Positions 27,586-36,720 of a DNA stretch of 64,000 nucleotides are shown here, in pieces. The stretch comes from JADJPF01 sp964492845 (lineage in GTDB: Bacteria; Acidobacteriota; Blastocatellia; Chloracidobacteriales; JADJPF01). Within the stretch, counting starts at the first letter, position 1; each line of letters starts with the position of its first letter. The notes below the pieces were generated by a model. That model was given only the letters and a program-made list of their open reading frames with translations. It was not told the origin of the DNA and made no database searches. The translations under genes were made by a program, and so were the position numbers. The stretch spans positions 248,001 to 312,000 of the forward strand of contig CAZBMZ010000001.1 in NCBI GenBank assembly GCA_964492845.1, written 5' to 3'.

Positions 27586-29106
27586 CTAAAATTTTGAGGC
27601 AGTTTTTTCTAAACGAAAGATAATATTACGGATATTGTCAACCGCATACTTTAATTCTGTTAAAAAAACCATATCAATAGGCTTTTTAGTTTCTAGATCT
27701 GACGCAATTATTTGCATCAAAATAGGAGTTTCTTTAATTAAATGTAGAAGTTGTTCATAGAGTCCTTCTATTACAGCAGGATCTTCTATTCTAATTGCGT
27801 TAAAAGTAGGGTTTTCTTCGGTAAACTCATCATCAGCATTTCTAATGTTTTTTACTACTGTAAGTTCATTACTAGTTAAAGAAAGATAAGTGTTTACTGT
27901 ACGATTTTGATTAAAGTAGGTTGTTTGGTTTGAAGTTTGTTCGGTTAAGTTATTTTCTGGATTTGCTACTAAGGGTTTAGTATTACGTCTTCTTTCGGGA
28001 GCAAAGGATTTTTCTAAAAACCTTTCTTTGGATTTGTCCCTTGGATCTATTTGATCAAAACGAGAGTTACCAGAAGTAAGATTAGTAAGTAAAAGTGCTG
28101 CCTCTAAGTCTTCATCACTAGCATTAAGAAAAACTGATTGAAATTCTTTTTCTGATACCATTTTGACTACACTTTGGAGTTCTTGAGCAAATGCCATCAC
28201 AGAGGGAGGACGGTTTTCTGCTTTTTTCTCCATAGCTTTCATTACAACAGCATTAACAATATGAGGCACATTAGGGTTTATTTCATAAGTAGGTCTAGCT
28301 TTTTCACGTGCTTGTTTTACTGCCACAATAGAAAGTGAACGATCATCAAAAGGGAGTTGCCCAGTTAACATTTCATAGACCATTATTCCTAAAGCATAAA
28401 CATCTGATCTAGCATCAACATCACGACCATAACATTGTTCTGGTGACATATAATGAGGTGTACCTATTAGGATACCTTCTTGGGTAAGTCGCATTGCGCG
28501 TTTTTGTTGATCTTCAGTAACGCTTGTCATACGAGCAATGCCAAAATCTAAGACTTTTACTACTTCCTCATTTCCTTTGCTACGGTCAAGAAAAATATTT
28601 TCTGGTTTTAAGTCTCGGTGAACAATGCCAACTTTATGAGCAACATTTACTGCTTCACAGATTGGTTGCATTAAGGCATTAGCTTCTTGAATAGTAAAAA
28701 TAGGTTTTTGTTCTAGTCGATCTCTTAAAGTTATTCCTACTAAGTATTCCATTACTACATAAACTAAATTGTCTGGAGTCGTGCCAAAGTCCATAACAGC
28801 AATAGCATTAGGATGGCGTATTTGCATAGAAGCATAGGCTTCACGGCGGAAACGTTCTATTGCAACAGGATCATCAGTAAATTTATTATGTAAAATCTTT
28901 ATAGCGCAAGTCATATCTAATTTAACATGACGTGATTGATAAACAGTGCCTGTTCCACCTTCTCCAACTTCAGTTTCGATTAGGTATTTATTATCAATAA
29001 TACGACCTAAAACAGCTTCTTTGGGATCGCTTATTAATTTACGCCCATGAATTGGACAGAAGACAGTTTTTTTATCATAGGATTTATTGCACTGTGTACA
29101 AAACAT
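27586..29106 (-). CDS. Ser/Thr protein kinase with N-terminal zinc-ribbon motif
   Basis: A 506-residue soluble kinase. It begins with a CxxC...CxxH cluster (Cys3, Cys6, Cys17, His20) that resembles half of a zinc ribbon. The kinase domain runs from about 40 to 315: GEGGTGTVY, AIK Lys70, HRDLKPEN (163-170), DFG (187-189) and 'GTPHYMSPEQ'. The C-terminal 190 residues are polar, Asn-rich and end with a predicted helical segment ('IEGLYEQLLHLIKETPI'). No transmembrane helix is seen. The first gene of the divergent pair here is fxsA on the other strand. Confidence 0.9.
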   Translation of the reverse strand: MFCTQCNKSYDKKTVFCPIHGRKLISDPKEAVLGRIIDNKYLIETEVGEGGTGTVYQSRHVKLDMTCAIKILHNKFTDDPVAIERFRREAYASMQIRHPNAIAVMDFGTTPDNLVYVVMEYLVGITLRDRLEQKPIFTIQEANALMQPICEAVNVAHKVGIVHRDLKPENIFLDRSKGNEEVVKVLDFGIARMTSVTEDQQKRAMRLTQEGILIGTPHYMSPEQCYGRDVDARSDVYALGIMVYEMLTGQLPFDDRSLSIVAVKQAREKARPTYEINPNVPHIVNAVVMKAMEKKAENRPPSVMAFAQELQSVVKMVSEKEFQSVFLNASDEDLEAALLLTNLTSGNSRFDQIDPRDKSKERFLEKSFAPERRRNTKPLVANPENNLTEQTSNQTTYFNQNRTVNTYLSLTSNELTVVKNIRNADDEFTEENPTFNAIRIEDPAVIEGLYEQLLHLIKETPILMQIIASDLETKKPIDMVFLTELKYAVDNIRNIIFRLEKTASKF

Positions 29107-29284
29107 CTATTTGCCTCAGACATTAGTTTGTTTGGGCTATTATCAATCTATTAAGTTTAGCTTGCAAGCCTTTTACAGATTAACTAATTTCCACCAAAAA
29201 GAGAAAACAAATTTTCTTTTAATTTCGGTATTAAATCAGACAAAAATTTTCTCGTCTGCTACTATTAATTTTGAGGAAAACGCT

Positions 29285-29764
29285 ATGAAATTACTAGGAA
29301 AACTCTTTTTGCTTTTTACTATAATTACAGCAGTTGAAACATATTTGCTAGTCTTACTAACACAGTACACAAATATTTGGGCAACCATTGCAATGATCAT
29401 AGTACCTGGAATGCTAGGGGCATACTTAGCTAAAAGGGAAGGTCGTCAAGCAATTAGTAGGATAAAAGCAGCACTACGGCTTGAACAAGAACCAACTACA
29501 GCCGTTTTAGATGGGGCATTATTGTTAGTAGCAGCAGCGTTTTTGATCACACCTGGAGTATTAAGTGATCTAACAGGTTTATTATTAATGATTCCTGCTG
29601 TGCGTCGTCCAGTTCGGGAATATATCAAAAACCGTGTTAAAAAAATGGTTGAAAGTCAAATTAGTGGCGGGGCGATGAAAGTTTTTTCGCTACCTTTTGG
29701 AATGAATGCAAGTAATTTTTCACGTCGTGATGAGAATGTAATTGATATTAAAGTTGAAAAGTAG
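29285..29764 (+). CDS. fxsA: FxsA family membrane protein
   Basis: A 159-residue membrane protein. The start is set at the ATG at 29285, preceded by GAGG; an open frame upstream to 29087 lacks a ribosome-binding site and would give an atypical N terminus. Hydrophobic helices at about 5-22, 27-45 and 73-100, with the family pattern 'LGKLFLLFTIITAVETYLL' and 'GALLLVAAAFLITPGVLSDLTG', identify FxsA. In E. coli it affects phage F exclusion; its cellular role is otherwise unknown. A 66-residue gene follows after 30 bases. Confidence 0.88.
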   Translation: MKLLGKLFLLFTIITAVETYLLVLLTQYTNIWATIAMIIVPGMLGAYLAKREGRQAISRIKAALRLEQEPTTAVLDGALLLVAAAFLITPGVLSDLTGLLLMIPAVRRPVREYIKNRVKKMVESQISGGAMKVFSLPFGMNASNFSRRDENVIDIKVEK

Positions 29765-29794
29765 TCTAAAAATAAAATCTTTGAGGTATAAATA

Positions 29795-29995
29795 ATGACA
29801 CGAATTAATGGTGTTGATGATCAGAATAAAAATGAGCTAGCAGAAAGAATTTTAACAGATGTTTTTCAATCATTAGCTGAATATTCCTTTGTTCATACTC
29901 CAGAGCAACTACAACAACTAGTTTCTGACCCAGAAACAGACCCTATTTTTTTACAAGAAGTTAAAGATGATATTTTGGAGATTTTAGGTAAATGA
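29795..29995 (+). CDS. Small acidic protein of unknown function (66 aa)
   Basis: A 66-residue acidic, helical protein without signal peptide ('ILTDVFQSLAEYSFVHTPEQLQQLVSDPETDP'). TGAGG lies before the ATG. Its TGA stop overlaps an ATG (ATGA) that would start the following S9 peptidase in full length, which supports it being a real, co-translated gene. I do not recognise the family. Confidence 0.65.
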   Translation: MTRINGVDDQNKNELAERILTDVFQSLAEYSFVHTPEQLQQLVSDPETDPIFLQEVKDDILEILGK

Positions 29996-30018
29996 GAAAA
30001 TTTATTTTATCTTTATGA

Positions 30019-31965
30019 GTGATATTTTTTTTAAGTGGTAATTTACTTGCACAAGAAAATCTTTCTGAAACAGCTAAACAAGGTAGAAAACAAATAGGCA
30101 ATTTAGTTTTAGAAAGCATTCCAGAAATTTCTCAACCTGTATTTGAACGTACAGCACAGTATCAAAATGTTAGATCCGCTGCTTTTATAGGCTGGCACCC
30201 TGTAACTAAAGGCATTTTAGTTTCTACAAGATTTGGGGATTCCTCCCAACTACATTATATTGCTAGCCCAAATTCTTACCGTAAACAATTAACTTTTTTT
30301 CGTGAACCAATAGCCAATGCTTCTTATGGCCCAAGCAAAGAGCGTAAAGGCTTTGTTTTTGCTATGGACAGAGGCGGAGGAGAATTTTTTCAATTTTACT
30401 GGTTTGATGAAGAAAGCGGGCGACATACTTTATTAACAGATGGAAAATCTCGTAATGAGTCTTTTGTTTGGTCAAATAAAGGCGATAGGGCTGCATTTGT
30501 TAGCACTAAACGCAATAACCGAGATTTTGATATTTATTTGATGGAAGGAAAAGACTTAAAAACTTTTAAGTTAATAAAAGAAGTTGTTGGACAATGGAAT
30601 GTTCAAGATTGGTCAGCAGATGACAGAAAATTATTAATTAACAATTATATTTCTGCTAATGAAAGCTATTTATTTGTCTTAGATGTTGATACAGGTGAGT
30701 TAAAAGAAATTAACCCAACCCAAAAAACTAAAAAGATTTCTTACCAAGATGCCCAATTTTCTGCTGATGGTAAAGGTGTTTACTACGCTTCAGATGAAGG
30801 AAGCGAATTTTTACAACTTACTTACTATGATTTAGCTACAAATAAAAAACAGCTTCTTTTGCCAAATTTAAATTGGAATATTGAAAATATTGCTGTGTCG
30901 GATAATGGACAATGGCTTGCATATGCTGTCAATGAAGGTGGGATTAGCAAACTTTACCTAGCAAATACAGCAAATCTTTCTAATCCACAAAACATAGCGT
31001 TAGAAAAAGGTGTAATTGGACGGCTAGATTTTGATCCAACTAGTACACAACTAGGATTTAGTTTTAGTTCGGCTCAAACACCAGGCGATGTCTTTTCTTA
31101 TGACTTAAGTAGTAAAACTGTTATTCGCTGGACAACTAGCGAAGTAGGAGGATTAAATCCAGAGAGTTTTGCTAGCCCTGAATTAATTGAATATCCAACC
31201 TTTGATAATGTAGATGGAAAAACTAGGTTAATTCCAGCCTTTTATTACAAACCAAAAACAAATAAAAAATCTTTACCAGTAATTATTAGTATTCATGGAG
31301 GCCCTGAAGGTCAATCACGTCCATCATTTAATGCAACTATTAATTATTGGGTAAATGAACTAGGTGCAGCCGTTTTAGTTCCAAATGTTCGTGGTTCAAG
31401 TGGTTATGGAAAGACTTATTTAGAGCTAGATAACGGTTTTAAGCGGGAGGATTCTGTAAAAGATATTGGTAAATTGTTGGATTGGATTGCTACACGTTCA
31501 GAACTTGACCCTAGCCGTGTTGCTGTAATTGGTGGTTCTTATGGTGGTTATATGTCTTTGGCTTGTATGACACATTTTAATGCTCGCTTAAAATGTGCTG
31601 TTGATATTGTAGGAATAAGCAATTTTGTTACTTTCCTAGAAAGCACTCAAGAATATCGTCGAGACTTACGCCGTCCAGAATATGGAGATGAACGCGATCC
31701 TAAAATGAAAGAATTTTTGCTAAATATTTCTCCTACAAGCAATGCTAGTAAAATTACTAAACCGCTTTTTGTTGTGCAAGGAAAAAATGATCCTCGTGTA
31801 CCGCTAAGCGAAGCAGAGCAAATGGTAAAAACAGTAAAAAATAATGGTGGTATAGTCTGGTATTTGCTAGCAAATGATGAAGGACATGGATTTCGTAAAA
31901 AAGTTAACCAAGAGTTCTATTTAAGTGCATTAAGTGTATTTTTTGAAGAACATTTACTAAAATAG
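30019..31965 (+). CDS. S9 family prolyl oligopeptidase-type peptidase, signal peptide interrupted by TGA
   Basis: A serine peptidase with an N-terminal propeller built from WD40-like/TolB-type repeats ('FVWSNKGDRAAFVSTKRNN', 'DAQFSADGKGVYYASDEGS') and a C-terminal alpha/beta hydrolase. The nucleophile lies in 'GGSYGGYMSL', with the acid in 'QGKNDPRVP' and His in 'NDEGHGF'. An in-frame ATG at 29992, overlapping the previous stop as ATGA, would add MRKFILSL and then meet a TGA at 30016-30018, directly before the GTG at 30019. With a sense codon there the N terminus would be a normal signal peptide, so this is either a nonsense mutation, a sequence error, or a case of reinitiation. The rest of the frame is intact. 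Confidence 0.85.
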   Translation: MIFFLSGNLLAQENLSETAKQGRKQIGNLVLESIPEISQPVFERTAQYQNVRSAAFIGWHPVTKGILVSTRFGDSSQLHYIASPNSYRKQLTFFREPIANASYGPSKERKGFVFAMDRGGGEFFQFYWFDEESGRHTLLTDGKSRNESFVWSNKGDRAAFVSTKRNNRDFDIYLMEGKDLKTFKLIKEVVGQWNVQDWSADDRKLLINNYISANESYLFVLDVDTGELKEINPTQKTKKISYQDAQFSADGKGVYYASDEGSEFLQLTYYDLATNKKQLLLPNLNWNIENIAVSDNGQWLAYAVNEGGISKLYLANTANLSNPQNIALEKGVIGRLDFDPTSTQLGFSFSSAQTPGDVFSYDLSSKTVIRWTTSEVGGLNPESFASPELIEYPTFDNVDGKTRLIPAFYYKPKTNKKSLPVIISIHGGPEGQSRPSFNATINYWVNELGAAVLVPNVRGSSGYGKTYLELDNGFKREDSVKDIGKLLDWIATRSELDPSRVAVIGGSYGGYMSLACMTHFNARLKCAVDIVGISNFVTFLESTQEYRRDLRRPEYGDERDPKMKEFLLNISPTSNASKITKPLFVVQGKNDPRVPLSEAEQMVKTVKNNGGIVWYLLANDEGHGFRKKVNQEFYLSALSVFFEEHLLK

Positions 31966-31991
31966 AGAAATTTTCAATTAAAAATAATAAG

Positions 31992-32028
31992 GCCACTATC
32001 AAATTATTGCTTTTGATAGTGGCTTTTG
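31992..32028 (+). terminator. Rho-independent terminator after the S9 peptidase gene
   Basis: GCCACTATCAAA (31992-32003) pairs perfectly with TTTGATAGTGGC (32012-32023), loop of 8 bases, followed by TTTTGT. Position 27 bases after the peptidase stop and before the convergent cytochrome gene fits a terminator. Confidence 0.8.
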
Positions 32029-32085
32029 TATTTGTGAGAGATTTAAGATCACACAATTGAAAACAGCAAAAAAACATGAAAAAAA

Positions 32086-32658
32086 CTAAGGTCGGAAAGT
32101 TGCTAATAAAAAGTCTGTTCCGGCTCGGTGGCAATTAGAACAAAGCCTAAGTCCTTGACCATAAAAAGCACCATTGGCAGAACCGCTAAAAGTTTCAAAG
32201 AAAACCCAACCATTTCCATCATTACCACTTTGCTCTTCTACTTTAATCATCACAGCATAACCGCTTACTTGTGTTGTACTACCTAAGTAAAGCTCTTTAA
32301 CCATTGAAGCCCCAATATCCCAAGTATTTTTACCTGCTCGTAAATTTTCTACTAAAATTGGATTGTAGAAAGTGCGAACGTTTCCACCGTGTGGGCCAGT
32401 TGAAGGATGAACAGTTGGTTCAGCTAAAAATTGCTCTTTATATCGGCCAGCTTTTAACCAAGCTAACATTTTTTTCTTCTTTATAGGTGGAATCATATTT
32501 TGACGAGCAGCTTTTGAGTTAAGGAGTTGTTCTAAATTTTCTAAATTAGCAATAAACTCGTCATTTTGAGCATTAACTGTATTATTTGTAGTAGTAAAAC
32601 TTATCGATAAGAAAAGAGTTAATAAGCAAGTAATAATAGCAATTTTATATTTTTTCAT
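32086..32658 (-). CDS. Periplasmic cytochrome P460-like protein
   Basis: A 190-residue exported protein: signal peptide to about residue 31 ('...NAQND'), then a domain with 'GPHGGNVRTFYNP', 'IGASMVKELYLGS', 'GNGWVFFETFSG' and a single haem-binding CSNCH near the C terminus ('LRLCSNCHRAGTDFL'). The order of these motifs resembles cytochrome P460/c'-beta family proteins, which bind c-type haem. Whether it has the lysine cross-link of true P460 cannot be judged. No redox partner is adjacent. Confidence 0.8.
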   Translation of the reverse strand: MKKYKIAIITCLLTLFLSISFTTTNNTVNAQNDEFIANLENLEQLLNSKAARQNMIPPIKKKKMLAWLKAGRYKEQFLAEPTVHPSTGPHGGNVRTFYNPILVENLRAGKNTWDIGASMVKELYLGSTTQVSGYAVMIKVEEQSGNDGNGWVFFETFSGSANGAFYGQGLRLCSNCHRAGTDFLLATFRP

Positions 32659-32779
32659 CTTTTTATTCCTAAAAATTAAGTGGGTCTATTCTACTAATTC
32701 TCTTTGCAAAGTTTAAAGCCAGAGATAACAACTTTTATTCCCAAAATAAAAACTTTTCCTAAAAATTTCTGGAAAAATT

Positions 32780-32826
32780 TTGATAGAAAAAATTTTTTCC
32801 TATCGCTATGTATTAGTGAAAGTAAA
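32780..32826 (+). promoter_or_regulatory. Shared upstream element, copy 1 (paralogue 1)
   Basis: The block begins TTGATAG, has an A-run and T-run, then CTATCGC and ATGTATTAGTGAAA. It recurs almost unchanged upstream of the second paralogue (34725-34768) and in reduced form before the kinase fusion (37074-37103). The shared core is GATAG-A/T-rich 14-15 bases-(A/G)TCGC. It is likely a promoter or operator; the sigma factor is not known. Confidence 0.5.
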
Positions 32827-32859
32827 ACACAAGTTAATTATACGAAAGGCAGTTAGATT

Positions 32860-34611
32860 ATGAAAAACTATCAAGATTTATTAAATAAATTTTATTCACT
32901 AACATTTTCACTACAACTAAGAAGCATATTTATAAAAATAGTAGCATTTGCATTATTTATTGCTACATTTTTAATCAATATGGCTTGGTTTGACTCTACA
33001 GAAACAAACTTTTTTTCTCGTGCAGTAGGTACAATTGCTTCAACTTTAGCTGTTCCTGCACTTTTTATGATTATTGCTAGCCCACTTACTAACATGACTA
33101 TTGCTTCTTTATATCTTAAAACTCGACAAGCTAAAAATAGTAATTATGGACATACAGGCTCATCTGAAGAAGCAATCCTTTCCGAGCGTATGAAGTTTAC
33201 TCCTTTTCGTAAAGCCTTGACTGCTGGCGCGTTAGCCCTTTCTATTTTGGCTGGTAGTCTTTCTTATATTGCTATGGTTCCTCCAACGGCAACAGCAACA
33301 ATAGTTCGTCCAGCTATTGAAAAAGTAGCAGATTCAGAAAATGCTTGGGGAGAATATAACTTAGCTATTCAAGATATGTTGGATTTCCCGCTTGCTGCTA
33401 GTAAAGTTCCTGATAAATCTGTACAAGAACTTATGAGTAATTTAACTATTCAACAAATGAAAGAACCTGGTTTTTCTAATTTAGAAAAAGTGGCTTTAGG
33501 TGAAGAAGAATTTAATGAGGCACAACTTGCTTATTTAGATAAACATCAAGGTGCGATTAAACATTTAATTGCAGGTGCAAAGCTTTCTAAAGCGCAGTTT
33601 CATTCTGAAATACCTACTTTTGTTTCACCTGTTCCAAGCCTTTTACAGGTCAGAGGTCTAACACTTTTAGCAGCAGCGGAAACACGCCGCTTACTAGATC
33701 AAGGAAAAGCTCAAGAAGCAGTAGAGCTAGCCCTAGCTAATTATGAAATGGCAACCGATATTGGAGCAGAAAGCAATAGCACTTTAATTTCTGCATTAAT
33801 TTCTGTTGTATGTCGGGGAGTTTCTGCAAAATCTTTATTTACTGTAATTTATTCTGAAAAGACAACAGCAGAAATGGATAAAGAAATTGCTAGATGTGTA
33901 GACGAACAAGATCGCCGTACGCCTAATGCTTATCAAACTCTTGTTTGGGAAACTCAAGCTATGAATATTTCTATGGAAGAAATTCTAGTAAAAAATAATG
34001 TTCTTAAATTTGCTAGTGAAGATAGTTATTTATATAGTACAGGTGCTGAACAATTATTTAAGGTATTTCCAGGACTTCGTATTAGAACCTTTAATAGTCT
34101 TTATGCTCTTAATCAAGAACATGTTAGCAAAGTACGAAAAGACCTAGAAAACTGGGATTTTGTTTCTTCAAGAGAGGTTTATAAAAATTTATCAAATGTA
34201 GACTATAAAGATATTTTAAGGTTATCTCCTAGTGATATGATTGCTCGTAGTATGTTTTATGTTTCTATGCCAAATATTGCAGCCACAATGAGAAGCCTAT
34301 ATTTTGGTGGCTCATTTGGTGAAACGGTTACAATCTTTGCAGCCACCTCAGCTTATAAAAAAGAACATGGACAATTTCCTAACACTTTAGATTTAGCTTT
34401 GAAAAATACAGGTCTTGCTTCTCAAATTGATGTAGCTACTGGTAAAGAGATTGGCTATCGCTTAGAAAATAGTACCCCTATAGTATGGTTTGCTGGTGTT
34501 GATGGTAAAGATGACAACGGGCAAGTAGCTTATCCAGCGATTGAACGAGATCAAGCTATTGCAGGTAAAGATTTAGTCTATAGTTATGGCAAATTACCTC
34601 TTAGTAAGTAA
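32860..34611 (+). CDS. Three-pass membrane protein, paralogue 1 of a tandem family
   Basis: A 583-residue protein. Three hydrophobic helices near residues 22-43, 50-76 and 118-141 are followed by a large extramembrane domain beginning at a conserved 'DSENAWGEYNLAIQDML'. The last 100 residues contain 'SAYKKEHGQFPNTLDLALKN' and 'VWFAGVDGKDDNGQ', a pattern like the C-terminal part of type II secretion pseudopilins and of many uncharacterised planctomycete/acidobacterial proteins. It shares the whole length with the gene at 34796 and with the C-terminal half of the kinase at 37127. The first 100 bases are almost identical to those of 34796, including a 47-base identical stretch. Function unknown. 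Confidence 0.8.
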   Translation: MKNYQDLLNKFYSLTFSLQLRSIFIKIVAFALFIATFLINMAWFDSTETNFFSRAVGTIASTLAVPALFMIIASPLTNMTIASLYLKTRQAKNSNYGHTGSSEEAILSERMKFTPFRKALTAGALALSILAGSLSYIAMVPPTATATIVRPAIEKVADSENAWGEYNLAIQDMLDFPLAASKVPDKSVQELMSNLTIQQMKEPGFSNLEKVALGEEEFNEAQLAYLDKHQGAIKHLIAGAKLSKAQFHSEIPTFVSPVPSLLQVRGLTLLAAAETRRLLDQGKAQEAVELALANYEMATDIGAESNSTLISALISVVCRGVSAKSLFTVIYSEKTTAEMDKEIARCVDEQDRRTPNAYQTLVWETQAMNISMEEILVKNNVLKFASEDSYLYSTGAEQLFKVFPGLRIRTFNSLYALNQEHVSKVRKDLENWDFVSSREVYKNLSNVDYKDILRLSPSDMIARSMFYVSMPNIAATMRSLYFGGSFGETVTIFAATSAYKKEHGQFPNTLDLALKNTGLASQIDVATGKEIGYRLENSTPIVWFAGVDGKDDNGQVAYPAIERDQAIAGKDLVYSYGKLPLSK

Positions 34612-34648
34612 CTTGTCTCTTTAGTCCAAAAACTTAAATTAATAGAGG

Positions 34649-34675
34649 GTGTGGAAATGGTTTCCACACTTTTTT
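34649..34675 (+). terminator. Rho-independent terminator after paralogue 1
   Basis: GTGTGGAAA (34649-34657), loop TGG, TTTCCACAC (34661-34669), then six T residues. Textbook intrinsic terminator, so the two tandem paralogues are probably transcribed separately. Confidence 0.88.
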
Positions 34676-34724
34676 GTTTTAATTAAAAAATTTCTGGAAA
34701 AATTTGGAAAATTTAGAAAAAAAT

Positions 34725-34768
34725 TTGATAGAAAAATTTTTTCCTGTCGCCATGCATTAGTGAAAATA
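34725..34768 (+). promoter_or_regulatory. Shared upstream element, copy 2 (paralogue 2)
   Basis: TTGATAG, A/T-rich spacer, CTGTCGC, then ATGCATTAGTGAAA, the same order as copy 1 at 32780. It lies about 30 bases before a good AAGGAG ribosome-binding site and the ATG at 34796. Confidence 0.5.
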
Positions 34769-34795
34769 AAATATAAATTAAAGGAGTTTTAGGTT

Positions 34796-36550
34796 ATGAA
34801 AAACTATCAAGATTTGGTAAACAAATTTTACTCGCTAACATTTTCACTACAATTAAGAAGCATATTTATAAAAATAGTAGCATTTGCATTATTTATTGCT
34901 ACTTTTTTAATCAATGTGGCTTGGTTTGACTCTATAGGAACAAACTTTTTTTCTCGTGCAGTAAGTACAATAGCTTCCACTTTAATCATTCCTGCACTTT
35001 TTATGATTATTGCTAGTCCGCTTACTAGTATGGCAATTGCTTCTTTATATTTTAAGTCCCGACAAGCTAAAAATAGCAATTTTGGACATACAGGATCATC
35101 TGAAGAAGCAACACTTTCTGAGCGTATGAAGTTTACTCCTTTTCGTAAAGTGTTGACTGCTGGTGCTTTAGCCCTTTCCTTATTAGTTGGTAGCTTTTCA
35201 TATATTGCTATGGTTCCTCCTTCAACAATAGCCTTCAAACCTACACGCTTAACAATTGAAAAAGTAGAAGACTCAGAAAATGCTTGGATTGAATATAATT
35301 TAGCTATTCAAGATATGTTAGATTTCTCAATAGTTTCTAGTAAAACAACTGATAAACCTGTTCAAGAAATTATTAGAGAGTTATCTATTCAACAAATGAA
35401 GGATCCAGGTTATATGGGCTTAGACAAAGCAGCTTTAGGAGAAGAAAAATTTAATGAAAAACAACTTGCTTATTTAAACAAGCACCAAGGCGCAATTAAA
35501 CACATAATAGCTGGTGCAAAGCTTTCTAAATCCCAGTTTACTAATGAAATGCCCTCTTTTACTACACGTGTTCCAAATTTATTACAAATGAGAGGATTAG
35601 CTAATCTTGCATCTGCTGAGGTACAACGTTTGATTTCTGAAGGTAAAACACAAGAGGCTGTAGAGCTAGCCTTAGCTAATTATGAAATGGCAACCGATAT
35701 TGGGGCAGAACCTAACGCTTCTCTAATTGCTGGGTTGATTTCTGTTGTATGTCGTGGGATTGCTGCAAAATCATTATTTACTGTTATTTACTCTCAAGCT
35801 ACAGATTCTAAGATGGATATAGAAATTGCTCGTCAAATTTCAGCCCAAGATCGTCGTATGCCAAACGCTTTTCAAGCTTTATCTATTGATTTACAAGCAT
35901 CTCAAAACTCTTTTGAAGATATACTACTTAACAATAACCTTACTAAATTTAATGACGGTATATCTCCTGTTCCAACTGCTGCTGAAAATTTAGCTAAATA
36001 TTTTCCTGGTCTAAGAGTAAGAGTTTACAATAGCTTAATAGACTTAACCCAAAATTGCTTAAAACAACTACAACCAGGTTTAGAAAACTGGGATTTTCAA
36101 GCTTTAGAAGAGTTTAACAAAAACATGGATTCTAAAATATTTCAAAATGTATATGATCCAGCTACCTACATTGCTGCTAACCTGGTCTATATTTCTCTTC
36201 CTAGTGGAGCAGCAACAATGAAAAGCTTTTATAACAGTAGCAACATGGGGCAAGCACTTACTGCATTTGCTGCAATTTCAGCTTATAAAAAGAACCATAA
36301 TCAATTTCCTGCTACTTTAGAAATGGCAATGTCTGAAGCTGGCCTTTCAACTCCTGTTGATCTTGCTACAGGAAAACAAATAGGCTACCGCTTAGAAAGT
36401 ACTAATCCTATAGTTTGGTTTGCTGGTGTTGATGGTCAAGATAATGGTGGACAAACTCCATATACTGTTGAAGAACGTGTTTCTTCTATCGCTGGTAAAG
36501 ACTTAATCTTTAAGTATGGCGAAATTCCTTTCCATAAAAAAGGTCAATAA
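34796..36550 (+). CDS. Three-pass membrane protein, paralogue 2 of a tandem family
   Basis: A 584-residue paralogue of the preceding gene with the same layout: three N-terminal helices, 'DSENAWIEYNLAIQDML', and the C-terminal 'SAYKKNHNQFPATLEMAM' and 'VWFAGVDGQDNGGQ' segments. Similarity is highest in the first 130 residues, where DNA identity is nearly complete, and falls after about residue 330, which suggests duplication followed by gene conversion at the 5' end or relaxed selection on the C-terminal domain. AAGGAG precedes the ATG. No enzyme motif is seen. Confidence 0.8.
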   Translation: MKNYQDLVNKFYSLTFSLQLRSIFIKIVAFALFIATFLINVAWFDSIGTNFFSRAVSTIASTLIIPALFMIIASPLTSMAIASLYFKSRQAKNSNFGHTGSSEEATLSERMKFTPFRKVLTAGALALSLLVGSFSYIAMVPPSTIAFKPTRLTIEKVEDSENAWIEYNLAIQDMLDFSIVSSKTTDKPVQEIIRELSIQQMKDPGYMGLDKAALGEEKFNEKQLAYLNKHQGAIKHIIAGAKLSKSQFTNEMPSFTTRVPNLLQMRGLANLASAEVQRLISEGKTQEAVELALANYEMATDIGAEPNASLIAGLISVVCRGIAAKSLFTVIYSQATDSKMDIEIARQISAQDRRMPNAFQALSIDLQASQNSFEDILLNNNLTKFNDGISPVPTAAENLAKYFPGLRVRVYNSLIDLTQNCLKQLQPGLENWDFQALEEFNKNMDSKIFQNVYDPATYIAANLVYISLPSGAATMKSFYNSSNMGQALTAFAAISAYKKNHNQFPATLEMAMSEAGLSTPVDLATGKQIGYRLESTNPIVWFAGVDGQDNGGQTPYTVEERVSSIAGKDLIFKYGEIPFHKKGQ

Positions 36551-36720
36551 TTGAGGTAATTGTTAAAAAACTCCTTTAATTCTTTTGAACTCTCTTTAGC
36601 AAGCGCAGTCTCGGCATCTTTAGAGCCGAGTTAAGCTTGCAATCACCTGAAAAGGCGATAAAAAATGGGGAAAATAAGAAAAAAAGATAGACAAAATAAA
36701 GTACATATGATAAAAAGCAA
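36551..36720. other. Structured intergenic segment: nested hairpins of unknown function
   Basis: GCAAGC (36599-36604) pairs with GCTTGC (36635-36640) outside an inner stem CTCGGC (36610-36615) with GCCGAG (36625-36630). Immediately after it, TCACCT-GAAA-AGGCGA (36643-36658) can fold into a second hairpin with a GNRA loop. The local GC content is above its surroundings. It could be the 3' end of the paralogue 2 transcript or part of the RNA element that follows. No ORF is seen. Confidence 0.4.

Noticed and set aside
29087..29284. N-terminal extension of the fxsA frame
   Set aside because: The ATG at 29285 has GAGG upstream and gives a normal FxsA length; the extension overlaps the promoter region of the divergent kinase gene.
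30016..30018. TGA as a sense codon (Trp or Sec) in this genome
   Set aside because: TGA ends other genes in the window (22649-22651 and 29993-29995), Trp is encoded by TGG throughout, and no SECIS-like hairpin is evident after the TGA.
32304..32486. 60-aa plus-strand ORF opposite the P460-like gene
   Set aside because: It is a shadow of a clear exported cytochrome frame and has no ribosome-binding site.
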